Assembly (NCBI GenBank): GCA_934047225.1
Contig: OW203991.1
Location: 7,254,001 to 7,318,000, forward strand
Direction: 5' to 3'
DNA from: Ypsolopha sequella
Lineage: Eukaryota; Arthropoda; Insecta; Lepidoptera; Ypsolophidae
DNA length: 64,000 nt
Part shown: piece by piece, positions 31,429 to 42,344 of the stretch
How positions within the stretch are numbered: the first letter of the stretch is position 1
Layout: every line of letters begins with the position of its first letter
Program-made: the position numbers and the translations under genes
Notes under the pieces: generated by a model
The model's database searches: none
Told to the model about the DNA's origin: nothing
What the model saw: only the letters and a program-made list of their open reading frames with translations

Positions 31429-33254
31429 TAAGTGTACCTATATAATTTGCAAAAAACTTCACTTATTGGACCTGAAATGGTGAGGCAATACTAGAGGTTA
31501 ATTTCACGAAAAGGTCATTGACCTTTGTTACAGATCTCAGTAAGTATAAGTAAATTAATTTGGGTTTCAATAACGATCACAAAATTATTCTTTTAGAGTA
31601 ACATATATTATTTTCCCGCATAAAAGTATGAATTCGTTCCAAATTCATTCAGTTTTGTTGTTATGACTATGGCACGATGTAGCTAAATCACTCATACGCA
31701 TATTTTGTTGAGTTTTTAACGGCAGGAATATGATGCTCCTCAAAATATTACTTTATAAAATTAATTTCAATGTGTTTTGAAGTAGTTTTGGGAGATATTT
31801 ATAGCTTGCAAAACAGGGCACAGGTTCCACGTCTTACGGGCGCCAACGCTAGGCGTAGACTGACAATATCTTGCTGCCGCTGACTGCATCAGTGGATTTA
31901 CGTATTTTTGGAAAAAGGGGTTGCTTTATTTGACCCGAATAACGTGGTATTTGGAAAATGAATAGATATCATTCACACTAATTTTATAAAAAAAAAACCA
32001 ACAAAATCGCGAAAGCGATACCTGAAACAAAATTGATAAGAAGTGTGCAATAGAGGGTTACAAAAAAATTCATTGACAGTACAAATATGAATCGATTAAC
32101 GTGGTTTGTGGAAAATGAATACCTTAAAGTTCAACCAAAAACATGTATTTTTATTATGGCTATACGTAACCTAATTATTGCAACAAAATCATCCGAAAGC
32201 TGACATTTTATTTCTGTTTGTATTTTCGTTCCCCTTAACGACCTGTAATAAGCGCAACGAGGTATCTTATGAGATAGCAATTTCAACAGCGGGTTTCTGG
32301 ACTGTATGATGATAATAAAGAAAACTCCAATTAAAATCCGTTGAGTCGTTCTCGAATTAAACAGGAACATATAACTAATGGACAGACCATTTTTTCAAAT
32401 TTCAAGTTTCCGAATAGTAGATTGTACAACAAGGACATAAAACAATCCATTTCATCCGAGATGTTTATATGCCCGAGCCGAACGGCGATGGCATATATTG
32501 AGTCGAGGATAAAATGGGTTTTATGCCAGAGTTATACACTCTGCTTTTCACTTCGATTGCGAGGAAATGAAACAGTATTATTTCATCATCACTGGATGAT
32601 ATATCTAACTTTCAGTAATACTTAATGCAAATTATAATAATCAAACAACTAAATATGTACTACTGACTGGGAAAAAACAACAGCTCTTTTCCGCCACTTT
32701 TTTTTTTGGAAGGAAAAGGGAACTTACTCCATACAGCCATGTCTAAATAACCTAAATCATGACTTTTTATTTATTTTATATTATCTCTCTTTAAAGTTAC
32801 TGTATTATATTCTTGAGCATCATCTAAAGCGTCTGTCCTGTCAGTTCACGCTAATATGGTAGAATCTTAGCTCGAATATTATCGAGTTTCAAAAAGTTTG
32901 TTTATGAAGTTGTACAGGGTATCTGGCTGTATAGCCTATTACCATAGTCTTAGAAGAAGTAAACACTTTTATGCATTAGAGCATAAAACGTAGTTTTAGT
33001 CCGCTTGTAGCAAGCATAAACCAGTACTTTTCATGAGAAGTGAAAATGATATTGTTTGCAGACACGACTTTTTTACTACTTTATTATTAGCAGATATAGA
33101 TACATATATCTCTTCGGGTTAAAATATACCCTTATTTAGTTTTAATTTTATAATTTTTTATTGTTATGTATTCGATTTGTTGTGTAATAAATAAACTTCC
33201 TCCAAATGACGATTTAAACTAAAAATTTGAAAAAGTACAAATAAACGTTAGGTA
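31429..33254. other. Mostly unassigned DNA
   Basis: 32241-32302 is the inverse partner of 27883-27944. AATAAATAAACTTCC at 33187 may be a retroelement tail. No gene was recognised; the frames at 32131-32625 lack any similarity I can name. Confidence 0.45.
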
Positions 33255-33827
33255 CAAGGTGGCGCAAGAGTAATGTCATAATTTGAATTGGCTGCCATTT
33301 TTGCAGATAGCGCCAAATGTTACTGTGCTTTGACATTTATGATGAAGATATAGAGAATTAGTTGTCAACAAGCCATGGAGCGATGAACGTGGAATTATTG
33401 TTACTGCTTATTTGACAAATTTTGATCTCCCGTTTTGGAGATTTGAACTGGCCGTCCAGATCGCCAGATCTAACACCACCAGACTTCTTCCTTTATGGGT
33501 TTTTTAAAATCTCGCGTTTACCACAACAAACCACAAACTTTGCAAGTCTTGAAAGATAACATTGAAGATGAAATCGCCAATTTGGAGCCAGATAGCCAGA
33601 TGTTTCGCGAGCAACAATTCAAAATGCCGTAAAACGAGCGCAATTATGCATAAACTCGGGAGGTGGCCATTTGAGCAATATAATTTCGCTCGTATTTTAA
33701 TTCCGATATAATTTCGTCATCAATTTTACACTTTCAAATAGACTTTTTATGAAAATATACCTCTTTTTTTCATTTACAACAAAGTTGTAGCCAAATCAAA
33801 TTATGACATTACTTTTGCGCCACCTTG
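33255..33827 (+). mobile_element. Internally deleted Tc1/mariner-superfamily transposon
   Basis: Inverted termini CAAGGTGGCGCAAGAGTAAT and ATTACTTTTGCGCCACCTTG, each beside TA (33253-33254 and 33828-33829), enclose 573 bp. The repeats run about 32 bp to ATAATTTGA. The interior retains transposase remains from 33449 onward; the N-terminal half is missing. Confidence 0.88.
33449..33697 (+). pseudogene. Transposase remnant (Tc1/mariner, DDE_3-like C-terminus)
   Basis: The frame from 33449 gives WPSRSPDLTPPDFFLYGF, the block containing the conserved PDL.P.DFFLWG motif with its catalytic Asp, followed in shifted frames by a KPQTLQVLKDNIEDEIANL-like stretch and, near the end, VKRAQLCINSGGGHLSNII. 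This is the C-terminal order of insect transposases with a DDE_3-type catalytic domain. One or more frameshifts separate the blocks, so it cannot make an active enzyme. Confidence 0.82.
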
Positions 33828-33829
33828 TA

Positions 33830-34523
33830 CTTTAAACCAAAATGGTGCAACTTTATTTTTCATCTTTATAAATTAAATGAGACAAGGTCGCCCAGGTACA
33901 TCCGGTTGATGTATCACTTGAGCAGTGTACAATTCAAAAACTAGAACTCTGAAATCTTCTGTTTCCTCTAGTGGATAGTCCGAGAGCGTGCGGTCAAAGG
34001 GGTAGTTTCAGCTACTTGGGGTAGAGCGCTTATCTTGATTAAAGAGTTGCGGCGACCAGCGACTAAGGACAAGAGAAATGTCACTTTATTTCACGGCATA
34101 GAGAAGACTGTGGTTTTGATTAATTCAAGCAAAAAGCTAAATGTACAAAATAAAATAAAAAAAGTTATAAAAGTCATAACATGTTATAAACAAGATTTTA
34201 TCCTAATTTTAACAAACATTTCGTCGCGTTATGTGTCCCTGGGGTGTCAGAGGTGTTTTAGATCATGGACAATAACATTCAACATTCTTTTTACCATAGA
34301 CATAGGATTCGCTGTGCATTTTACCGACGATTTTAAGGCGCTACGGAAAATAAATCGACACATTTAGAACTTGCATATCTACTTCAGTAAAGAAGGTATC
34401 ATTTTGATAAAAGATATTATTTTTGAAATATTTTTTTAGGGATCTGTTAAACAGAAACGTGATTGGAGAAATTCGGCTCAGTAAATATATTCATTGAAAT
34501 TTGGTGCATATGTCGATGGCACA
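33830..34523. other. Unassigned DNA
   Basis: A 110-codon open frame at 34035-34367 (+) shows no recognised domain, no family match I can recall and no copy elsewhere in the window. It is the longest unexplained frame outside repeats, but its composition is like the surrounding DNA. Confidence 0.35.
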
Positions 34524-34945
34524 TCGCAGAATAGGCATAGATTAAATTATGTTAAAGTGTGTTAATTCGAAAACCATTTGGAAATTTAGTCTAAACTTTT
34601 GGTCTAAAAAACCTCATAATGATGAATATTTTTACGAAAAAGCTGCAACTTCCATTTGCCTTCGTGTGACGTCACTTGACAAAAGGGTGTTTAGAAATGT
34701 GTCCTTGGCTATCAAGATAAGTTTATAATAATTTCTTTCCGACTAATTTGACAGCTGGATGACAGATAAGTAGACACAAAAGAGACAGACCACTTTTATT
34801 ATAAGCAATCACACATCACGATCAGTGTAATGTCTAAAATTCTCAAGTGACGTCATATCGGACAATTTTTAAAAAAGTCATAAAAAAAATGACTAATTTA
34901 TATACCAAAATAATAAAAACCATGTCCTTAAATGATGTAAATTCT
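34524..34945 (-). repeat. CRE-bearing dispersed repeat family S, copy 2
   Basis: Inverse of 11571-11955 over the whole length, with CRE cores TGACGTCA at 34667-34674 and 34848-34855. Landmarks are GTGTGTTAATTCGAAAACC, CAATCACACATCACGATCAG and TCTCAAGTGACGTCAT. Confidence 0.75.
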
Positions 34946-34993
34946 CTGAAAATAATTACAAATAATATCTTTTAAAAATAATCCATGCGAATT

Positions 34994-35576
34994 GGGCATA
35001 TCATAACTCTGTTTAAACTACAAAAGTCGGCTCGCTCCGCTCTGCTCGGCTCCCTAAATGCCAGTAAGCAAACTTGTATGGGAGTTGATCCAAGCTTCGT
35101 TGAGATTAAGATGTATGTTAAAAAAAAGGACATAGTGTAATACTCGAGCAAGCAGAAACCCATCAAAATCTATCCGAGAGATTACGAGATTAATGTCCTT
35201 TCAATGAGCGGTTTTCTGATTGTTTTTTTTTCGTAGTTCTTAGCTTTGCCCCAGATGGCGCTGTCTATGTCACCATAGATAAAATGTGTTTCGTAGCAAT
35301 CAATGTCAAAGTGGTTTTTAGTTTGTTTGGAATCGGTGCAAATTTTGTCTTTGATTCTGTTGCTAAAGAATACGACAGTGTTATCTAGGAATTTTACTTA
35401 AAACTAAGTTTGACATAAGGAAAAACGCTCATTAAAATTGTCATGATCTTGGCGCTGCCGCTTGTAAAGAATTTGCCCACTGTCATTTATTTGCATGTAA
35501 AGCTTGCTTCGCTCGTCGCCGCACCTATTTTTGACTTTTGGTGAAAGACTTTCAATTTCATACTTCATGATATGCC
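34994..35576. repeat. Dispersed repeat family V, copy 1, with GGCATATCAT ends
   Basis: Left GGCATATCATAA and right TTCATGATATGCC form inverted termini. GGCTCGCTCCGCTCTGCTC and CTTCGCTCGTCGCCGCACC match 42689-42905, where the segment between them is shorter. The interior therefore carries extra sequence, including a patch at 35236-35345 (CCAGATGGCGCTGTCTATG). Confidence 0.55.
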
Positions 35577-35601
35577 TTATTCTACTATATGCCCGTGACA
35601 C

Positions 35602-35675
35602 ATACCGACCGACAGGGTTTGAACCCCGGTCTCAAAACTAAAAGTTCAGCGTCCTACCGACTGAACTACCACGGC
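35602..35675 (-). repeat. tRNA-derived SINE head (Lys-like)
   Basis: On the minus strand GCCGTGGTAGTTCAGTCGG (A-box region) and GGGGTTCAAACCC (B box) are correctly spaced within 74 bp. The acceptor ends do not pair and the anticodon stem is broken, so it is a SINE head or tRNA pseudogene. The D-arm resembles lysine tRNA. Confidence 0.65.
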
Positions 35676-35924
35676 TTTTAAGGCTCAGTACCAGCTAAAT
35701 GCACATTTTATTTATGTACAATTGGCAGTTTATTATCATATAAAATACAAATTAAAAATATGTTACAAAAGAGGACATTTAAGAAATTTGCAGATCTGAA
35801 AACTTCGCTCGATACAAAAAAATCGCAAAGTCAGATCTAAAAAAAACTTATAATGGCGTTAAAAAACATTATATTTTATTAGATCGGTTTTAACGGTATC
35901 TATATAGGACCTGGGGCTCCACCG

Positions 35925-36070
35925 CGTAATTCTCATTTGTATCAACTTCAAGCAAATGCAATCGAAATTCAACGCGTGCAAAAGAGATGGCATGTTAGGC
36001 GGGCGTCGTCGCACGCACGTCAATTTTCAATCTCAAGTTGATGTTGATGAAAATGAGAATTACGCGGTAG
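35925..36070. repeat. Inverted repeat around ACCGCGTAATTCTCATTTG
   Basis: ACCGCGTAATTCTCATTTG with CAACTTCAAG at the left mirrors CTCAAGTTGATGTTGATG and AAAATGAGAATTACGCGG at the right. The loop contains GTCGTCGCACGCACG. Confidence 0.7.
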
Positions 36071-36095
36071 ACCCACTGGTTAAACGAAATTTTTA

Positions 36096-36212
36096 TAGCA
36101 ACTTTAGTACATTTTATATAAATAAAAAAACCGACTTTTTGCTGCTTTTTCACGAATCCGTCCCTCTCGCACTGAGGGTTTTTTCGCATATGGAGTAACA
36201 GGGACGCTTAAA
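36096..36212 (-). repeat. TTAA MITE family T, partial copy
   Basis: AACCGACTTTTTGCTGC, then GAATCCGTCCCTCTCGCACTG and GGAGTAACAGGGACG align with the 4100-4170 part of family T. The remainder of the element is replaced by the inverted repeat at 35925-36070. Confidence 0.6.
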
Positions 36213-36222
36213 CTTTTACACA

Positions 36223-36572
36223 TCCATCATCTATCCAGCATCCATCAGCCTAGTTGGTCCACTGCTGGACTTAAGCCTTTCCAGGACTTTGCCATTCCCG
36301 GCGGTCATCCTGGAAGAATTGCCCATACTCAGGCAGGCGGGTTGGTGAGCGCGGTGCCGGAGCCCTCGCACCAGTGACGATGCTGCCCGTCACCAGTCTG
36401 TTCCATATAAGGTCCGGCTATTAGGGATGGATATACCTCCATCTATCGGTCCCAGGCATGGCGGTTCTCCTGTTTTTTTTTGTCCTCTTACTCTCCCCCG
36501 AATTACTTCGAGGGGGTCTCCAAGTAAGATGGTGGTACCTCCACAGTCGAGTCCGGCATCAGCTCTATGACC
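36223..36572 (-). repeat. RTE-tailed SINE-like family, copy B
   Basis: Inverse of copy A with the full tail: a (CATC)n-like start, CAGCCTAGTTGGTCCACTGC, TGGACTTAAGCCTTTCC, then the body through GTCACCAGTCTGTTCC, GATGGTGGTACCTCC and GGCATCAGCTCT. It is one of the most complete copies (about 350 bp). An 84-codon frame inside is incidental. Confidence 0.85.
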
Positions 36573-36836
36573 TTAAAAAAAACTTTGTCAACTTTTACAA
36601 AATAACAAGCGCCGCTCAGACAAGTACAAGAAACAAAGAGAATAATATGTGTCTCCAGTCTAGAGTGCAGCATGAAATACAATGTACTCGTACCATAATA
36701 TACCTAATGTAATGTTACAGTTTCAGTAGAAACTGATAAGGTTTACAGCGTCGCGTCGCTTTGCTTTTCCTCATTTTGGTAGTTTACATCATATTGTAAA
36801 TAAAACAAATTCTTGGTACTTCTACTTTTTCATATA

Positions 36837-37098
36837 CAAGGTAAATTTCTGAACATCGTCCAAATTCATACTTGAGCCTTGGTAAGTGATCAGTATCATG
36901 AACCAATAACGATTTTTGTAAAATTCATAAAATGAAATTTCGACTCCCCATAGTGATTCACCCAGGATTGCGAGTGAATTACTGTGGGAAGTCGAAATTT
37001 CATTATACTAAATTCACAATTTTTGTTATCGATTTATGATGCTGGTCACTTCTCAAGCTTCCAGTATGAATTTGGACGATGATCAAAAAGTCACCTTG
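36837..37098. mobile_element. 262-bp palindromic MITE, family M, copy 2
   Basis: CAAGGTAAATTTC start and GTCACCTTG end with TA on each side (36835-36836, 37099-37100). It has the same length and internal order as 20005-20266. Here the flanking DNA is not palindromic, unlike copy 1. Confidence 0.88.
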
Positions 37099-37100
37099 TA

Positions 37101-38394
37101 TGTTACACTAGCGACCGGTTTCGTTATAATAACATCGTCAGGCTTTTAAATATCGCTACGAATCATGAGATGGAATATTTCGTCTTTGTTTACATTTGTG
37201 ATGTGATAACAAACATGATTTAAAAGGCGTTTTGTTCGTGCATTGATGGAAGCGTACCAAGAATTTGTTTTATTTACAATATAAAATGATAATAGACTTT
37301 TCTTGTCTTTTCGATTAAAGAAATTATATATATATATATATACGAAAACACAAAAAATATAATTATAGGTAGTAAAATATATTTCACCTCCACCGACAGA
37401 CACTCAACTACGGACATGGGAAGGATCCTATATTTGGTCACTTGGTGCCCACTACGGTCCGGGACTGAACAAGCAGCATTGATATTTACGAGGAGTCAGC
37501 ACAAGAAATAATGCAAACTTCTTCATAAGACCTTCTTCAATTTCCTATCAATCACTTTAGCTGTCATCATTATAAAAATAAAATATTCAGTATCATAAGT
37601 ATCTATAATTTATAATTATTAATTTTTAACTTTTATTTACAATATGATCCAAATGTTCCATCAAGAACCAACAACGACAGGTAACAATTTCTTTTAGTTT
37701 ACATAATATATTCATGTCAAGTTTTTTTTTATTCTGGCATTCTAATGTCAAACTGTGGGAGCGTCGGCGTGTGATGAGTAAAATACCTACTGTACATGAG
37801 ACAAGCTTCAAAAGTTCACTGCAAACTTTCCTACCTAATACGTTTATAAATATTAGGTATTTACATATAAAATTGCTGTTTTCTATAGAGAATTTGAAGG
37901 AAACTCAATTTTCAGTACGAACGTTTTTGCATTTTTTTTTAGGTATGACAAATCCAAATTATGTAATTTCTTATGTTTATGAATAAGACACTATTAAGCT
38001 AACAGCAACATTTATTAGATTTTTGAAAAGTGTCAGTTGTAATAAATTATTACGAATCTTAACATGGAAATGGATGGCATTTAGGACGAACTGTTTTTGA
38101 AGATTTAATTTTTATAATCAAACTGAAAATAAAAACAAAATTGAATACGCAGATGTATAACCTTGAAATCAACTTTCAAACAAAAAACAAATAATTGAAA
38201 TAGCTATTGAATTACAGGAATTATGAACTCATGAATATGAACAAAAATTTTGTCAATTTCATTGGTAAAACCTATTATATAATTTGCTTTGATTAGTTTG
38301 TCTTTTCAGTAGAATACATTTCATATAAGGATAAGTTTATTAAATTTACATAACAATTATTTGGGAAAGAGCGAGTCGGAATTGTGCACAAAGG
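37101..38394. other. Unassigned AT-rich DNA
   Basis: (TA)n at 37326-37342. A 90-codon frame at 37714-37986 has no recognised similarity. No repeat family was identified. Confidence 0.45.
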
Positions 38395-38835
38395 ATTTTG
38401 CACCACCACACAATACGTGTATAGAACCCTAAAAATATTATGGCAAATAACAACAATATAGATGCCAAAGCAACATTAAGGGGACAAAAACAAGCTGATA
38501 AGACTGTGGCGCCCTGTCATGTTAAACAATTCGGCATCCTTCGAGTGCGGAATTCTAATAAAATCTATATTTTTTTAACTATATTTTTCTTGTAATCTTT
38601 ACGTAATCACCTATTACAATGATTTTTTTTTTATTTTTCGGTTGTCTTGTTTTTTGTATGGGGTTTCAATTTTTTTTTTATTTGCCGAGATAAAGGCCAT
38701 TGTAACACATAATCTGTAAAAATTTCAACTAGAATAGCTACCTATAACTATGCTGAAATGTAGACCCCTGTGACAGACGGATGGACAAACGGGTCCCGTT
38801 TGGAACCCTTGGGATACGGAACCTTAAAAACGAAA
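38395..38835 (-). repeat. AGGGTTCCGTACCC repeat, copy 2
   Basis: Inverse of 22357-22890: ATAGAACCCTAAAAATATTATGG, GCCAAAGCAACATTAAG, GTAATCTTTACGTAATC, AACTAGAATAGCTACCTATAA and GGGTCCCGTTTGGAACCC. The copy is more decayed than copy 1. Confidence 0.68.
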
Positions 38836-38862
38836 GTTGTTTAGATCTGAACAACAATCTGT

Positions 38863-39472
38863 ATTGAAATGAAATGAAATATATTTATTTATGTAATGTT
38901 GGTATAACAGATACATTTCAGGATTAATTCAGGTAATTTTTAATGCAATATAAGTAATTAAAAAATCTATTTGTATAGGTAATAGTTTTGTGTAATAAAT
39001 AATAATATGGGGAAATATGCAGGGGAATAATAAAGGTTATTTATTATTATTTAAGTATTTTGGATTATAATAGGTACACGTACATCCAAAATATTTTCCA
39101 CCCAAAGGTTGTGTGGAAGAAATCGCTCTAAGCGATAAGACCGCCCATTGTTGCCTATATTTTTGATTTTTTTTCCAACTTTGTATTGTCCTTTTTGTTG
39201 TTTTTATTTTGGTGCACAATAAAGCGTATTTATGTTTATGTTAAAAAATACATTTGAATAAAATAAAAATATAGGAATAAGGAGTAAATAATATTACAAA
39301 TATATGCAATACATATAATAAATATTTGCCTAACTCCGCCCATTCGATTAGTCTTGTTAAGAAGAAGGGCAAGAAACTTAGCAAGATCATGTCTTTTTTT
39401 TCATAATATTAGTTACAAGTAAACGTAAAAAGTAAGCCTATAGTTTAATGGAATAAAGAGATAAAAAATACA
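38863..39472 (-). repeat. Retroelement family W, copy 1, split by a LINE 3' end
   Basis: Matches 55958-56363 in the same orientation: a (TGAAA)n edge, TATATTTATTTATGTAATG, AATAATAATATGGGGAAATA, CCTAACTCCGCCCATTCG, GAAGAAGGGCAAGAAAC and GTAAAAAGTAAGCCTATA. On the minus strand it ends in (ATTTC)n, so it is a retroelement 3' region facing left. About 180 bp at 39055-39238 is foreign to it. Confidence 0.7.
39055..39238 (+). repeat. LINE 3' UTR inserted in family W copy 1
   Basis: GTGTGGAAGAAATCGCTCT, then AGCGATAAGACCGCCC, T-rich DNA and GTGCACAATAAAGCGTATTTATG. I recognise the ATCGCTCT...GCGATAAG(A/G)CCGCC order as a common lepidopteran LINE 3' end with a polyadenylation signal. It interrupts sequence that is continuous at 56100-56160. 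Confidence 0.7.
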
Positions 39473-39514
39473 AGACAGGAGAAAATTATGTCATTGCGAT
39501 CTATCGTTTTAGCG

Positions 39515-39672
39515 ATGAATTAATTAATTAATGGACACTTTATTGTAAACAAAATAAACATAGAATACAAAATTACGAGTAAACTATAAACATAGAATAC
39601 AAAATTACGAGTAAACTATACAGTACAAAGGTGGGCTTATCACTAAAAGTAATTTCTTCTAGCCAACAGTAC
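39515..39672 (-). repeat. LINE 3' UTR fragment with 32-bp tandem duplication
   Basis: GGACACTTTATTGTAAAC start, GGTGGGCTTATCAC and TCTTCTAGCCAAC. It is related to 7384-7495. Inside, a 32-bp unit (TAAACATAGAATACAAAATT...) is repeated perfectly at 39555-39586 and 39587-39618. Confidence 0.65.
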
Positions 39673-39924
39673 AATGTTACAGATATTAGAAGATATGGCA
39701 AGAGGGCGTGGCGCTTGCGAACTCATAAGGCCAAGAACATCCAATGTCAATTTCAATAGAGATCTGATGTTTTGTGTTGTCCTTGGCTACAGGTTTATGC
39801 GCGGCCCCTTTTTTGACTGTGTACTATTAGTGTGCGTGGTCATTTTTTGTGTTTATGTTGGTGAAATAAGTGAGTGGAATCGTGGAGATATCTACGAACA
39901 AGAACATTTCGAGTACTTTGGCAA

Positions 39925-40140
39925 ATCTCCTGATTCAAATTCAAATTTAAATAGTTTTTTTATAGGTATAAAGTAGGTATACATAATACACTTTTTACGA
40001 GTCAAATTTAATCTAATAAATATATATGTAATATAATAATAAATGTACATGGACTAAATTAAAGGTTTATTTAATTGATGTAGCAATATATACGATTAAA
40101 ATGATAGGTAAAATCTATAATTATGTAAGGTAAAATCTAA
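39925..40140 (-). repeat. LINE 3' UTR fragment (antisense of 27085-27290)
   Basis: TTCAAATTCAAATTTAAATAG, CACTTTTTACGAGTCAAATT, GTAGCAATATATACGATTAAAA and AGGTAAAATCTATAATTATG match the sense copy in inverse order. Confidence 0.6.
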
Positions 40141-40189
40141 TCAACCAGGAAAATTGGTGGATAAAAATTAAGAAAAAAAACATGGTAAT

Positions 40190-40322
40190 ATGTGCTTGCG
40201 TACAAAATTACAGGAAAAATATAGCAGTTGACAATTTCACGAAAACAAAATAACAATAAATTTTTCAGCCCCGATGTGGAACCTTAGGTACACAAGTCTG
40301 ACTCGCACTTGACCGGTTTTTG
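40190..40322 (+). repeat. AGGGTTCCGTACCC repeat, 3' scrap
   Basis: AATTACAGGAAAAATATAGC, GTGGAACCTTAGG, then AGTCTGACTCGCACTTGACCGG. It is the same terminal order as 22670-22890. Confidence 0.6.
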
Positions 40323-40589
40323 TTTTATTATATACCCTAATCATATCATCCTTGTGTAAAGTCTTACAAAAGGTCCTTTTACAAGTAAGTACATGAGCAT
40401 TTCCTTCGCAAAGCATAAAGAGGTTATCATAATCTGTACCAGAATTCACTCGGGAGATAAGGGACCATCGAACAATTAGCCCCGAGAAGATGTCGTACCG
40501 TCTAATTTCTCCAACTAATCAGTGTTTTTGCATAGACTTAACTACATGCATCTCACTTCCACTTACCGGGGATTCTCTATTTCTATCAC

Positions 40590-40700
40590 TGAATGAATGA
40601 ATGAATGAATGAATGAATGAATGAATGCATGAATGAATGAATAAACACTTTATTCCACACAAATAAGAAGACAAGATACACACAAAAAACAGATTTTGAT
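40590..40700 (-). repeat. (GAAT)n microsatellite at a LINE 3' end
   Basis: About twelve GAAT units with one variant (40592-40641) run directly into AAACACTTTATTCCACAC, the antisense form of an AATAAAGTG polyadenylation signal. The microsatellite is the expanded retroelement tail. Confidence 0.75.
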
Positions 40701-40704
40701 GTAG

Positions 40705-40758
40705 TTTGAAATGCAACTATACGAAGATGTTTTCATGCTTAGGCTACAGAGCGCATGA
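40705..40758. repeat. Terminus of the GTAGCCTAAGCATG MITE family
   Basis: AAATGCAACTATACGAAGATG, then TTTTCATGCTTAGGCTAC, the same terminal repeat as the complete MITE at 52311-52473. No opposite end was found nearby, so it is a truncated copy. Confidence 0.6.
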
Positions 40759-41137
40759 AGGCGTACTGAAAGTTGGCGGAATTTATTTTGAACAAACCAA
40801 GTGTCATTGCATCTCTTTAGGGGTAGTTTCTCTATGCAAGGTACAAAGTCATACCCCGGACGCTTCGCTCGTAAAGACGCGTTCATAATGTCACCCCCTA
40901 AGGCGGTGGGTGTATTGTACACCACCCTTGTCGTGGCGTATACGGAAATGGAGTCAGTTGAATTTTGTAGTCAAACGAAGACTTCGTTTGTTAGTAATTC
41001 TCTATTTTTTTTCGTTTATAATATAAAACATGTAAAAAATCATTATTTATTTAATGACACCCCGCAAAAATGCGTGGAACACGTTTATACCGGTCCCGTA
41101 GAACTTTCCTAAAATCCTTTCTTAGCGGATATATACG
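40759..41137. other. Unassigned DNA
   Basis: A 103-codon frame (40801-41112, +) opposes a 91-codon frame on the other strand. Neither has recognised similarity. Confidence 0.4.
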
Positions 41138-41142
41138 TCATA

Positions 41143-41594
41143 CCATAGACTAAGTATTTCTACGTATAAATCGACAACTCCTATACATCAAGGCGTTGAA
41201 AATTTTTTACGCGCCCTTACAACATTAGGTGTCGCCAAGTGTTGCAAATATGAATAATTTGTTTAATTAGCTGTAAGTAAATTCGTGGTTACCAAGTAAA
41301 CATGTGGCTGTAATAGCTTTGCTAAGAAAAACTAGATGGCGCTAAGTTGGAAACACTGACAGTGAATATTTCAGCGCCATCTATTTATCGAAGTGATATA
41401 TATATCATGAATTATTTTCATGTTAAGTGACATCGCTGCGCCACTAGCGTCACCAATAGGTCTTTTTTAGCATTGTGTTCTTTAGAGGATTTAGCAACGC
41501 CATCTAGATTTTGTTACAATTTTACACCTTTTTTGTGGCTACAAACTGATGTATGGGAACAGCTATTCTATACGTAGTAATACTTAGTCTATGG
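41143..41594. mobile_element. 452-bp MITE with TCATA target duplication
   Basis: Starts CCATAGACTAAGTATT and ends AATACTTAGTCTATGG, about 26 bp of inverted terminus. Flanked on both sides by TCATA (41138-41142 and 41595-41599). The interior has three copies of (C/G)GCCATCTA / TAGATGGCG-like motifs and no coding potential. It sits at the edge of the repeat at 41600-41670. A 2-bp TA duplication with chance extension is an alternative. Confidence 0.8.
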
Positions 41595-41599
41595 TCATA

Positions 41600-41670
41600 C
41601 AGTCTAAATTTCATATTCTTATGTCCAGCCGTTTGGTCTGGGCGTTGATATATCAGCTGGATAGATATAT
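41600..41670 (+). repeat. Dispersed repeat (second copy of 8815-8885)
   Basis: CAGTCTAAATTTCATATTC, CCAGCCGTTTGGTCTG and GTTGATATATCAG match 8815-8885. The MITE at 41143-41594 abuts or interrupts its left edge. Confidence 0.55.
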
Positions 41671-42344
41671 ATATGGAACAAGAAACCAGTGGATTTTTGC
41701 TGATACGCCACAATCATATAGCGTTAGTTGCTCACAAAAATGATTGTGTGTCGATCATAGAACATTATGAGTAATAAAAATGTATATGAAAAAGTGAATT
41801 CTTTTTTCGTGTTTTGTCAAAAGTTTTTCTATAGAAGTGGTTCAATTTAATCAGAGCATGTAGTACATTTTTCTGAGCACTTCAATAATACACCGTGTAT
41901 TTAATGTTAATGTTCTAGATTAATCAGAAACTTTACTCCAACATAATTCATTAATTCACGTCCCAAATGTTGAGTGTAAGATAAGGTCGCGAACACAATA
42001 TAACTTTGGGTCATAAAGACGGTATTACACGCTGCCCCAAGGCTCTGCGGGCTCCCTTATCATATTACAGAAATTACTATAACTTCTACTATTTATATAC
42101 ATAGTAGCTAACTGAGCGCTTGAGGTAGGTACCTACGGACTTAATTTTAAATTTATACTTGCACTAAAGAAGTTTGATTTTCTTGATTTGGAAACTGGCC
42201 TTAGTTTATGAAATTGACTCTGTTTGCCTCGTATACATTTATTATAATAAATTATTATATACATACATTCTACGGTATGTTATGTACAATTAAATATTAT
42301 GTTACAATACCACAAGGATCTGATGGTGCGATAACAGTGACATT
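41671..42344. other. Unassigned DNA
   Basis: No gene or repeat family was recognised. Confidence 0.5.

Noticed and set aside
27883..32302. A single 4.4-kb autonomous transposon between the inverted 62-mers
   Set aside because: No transposase or reverse transcriptase remains were found between them and no target duplication is visible, so it is not listed as an element.
34035..34367. 110-codon lysine-rich frame as a gene
   Set aside because: AT-rich composition like the surroundings, no recognised motif and no exon signals that could be supported.
40590..40641. Regularly repeated GAAT as a possible CRISPR-like or satellite array
   Set aside because: It is a simple tetranucleotide run on a LINE tail with no spacers; CRISPR is not expected in a eukaryotic genome.
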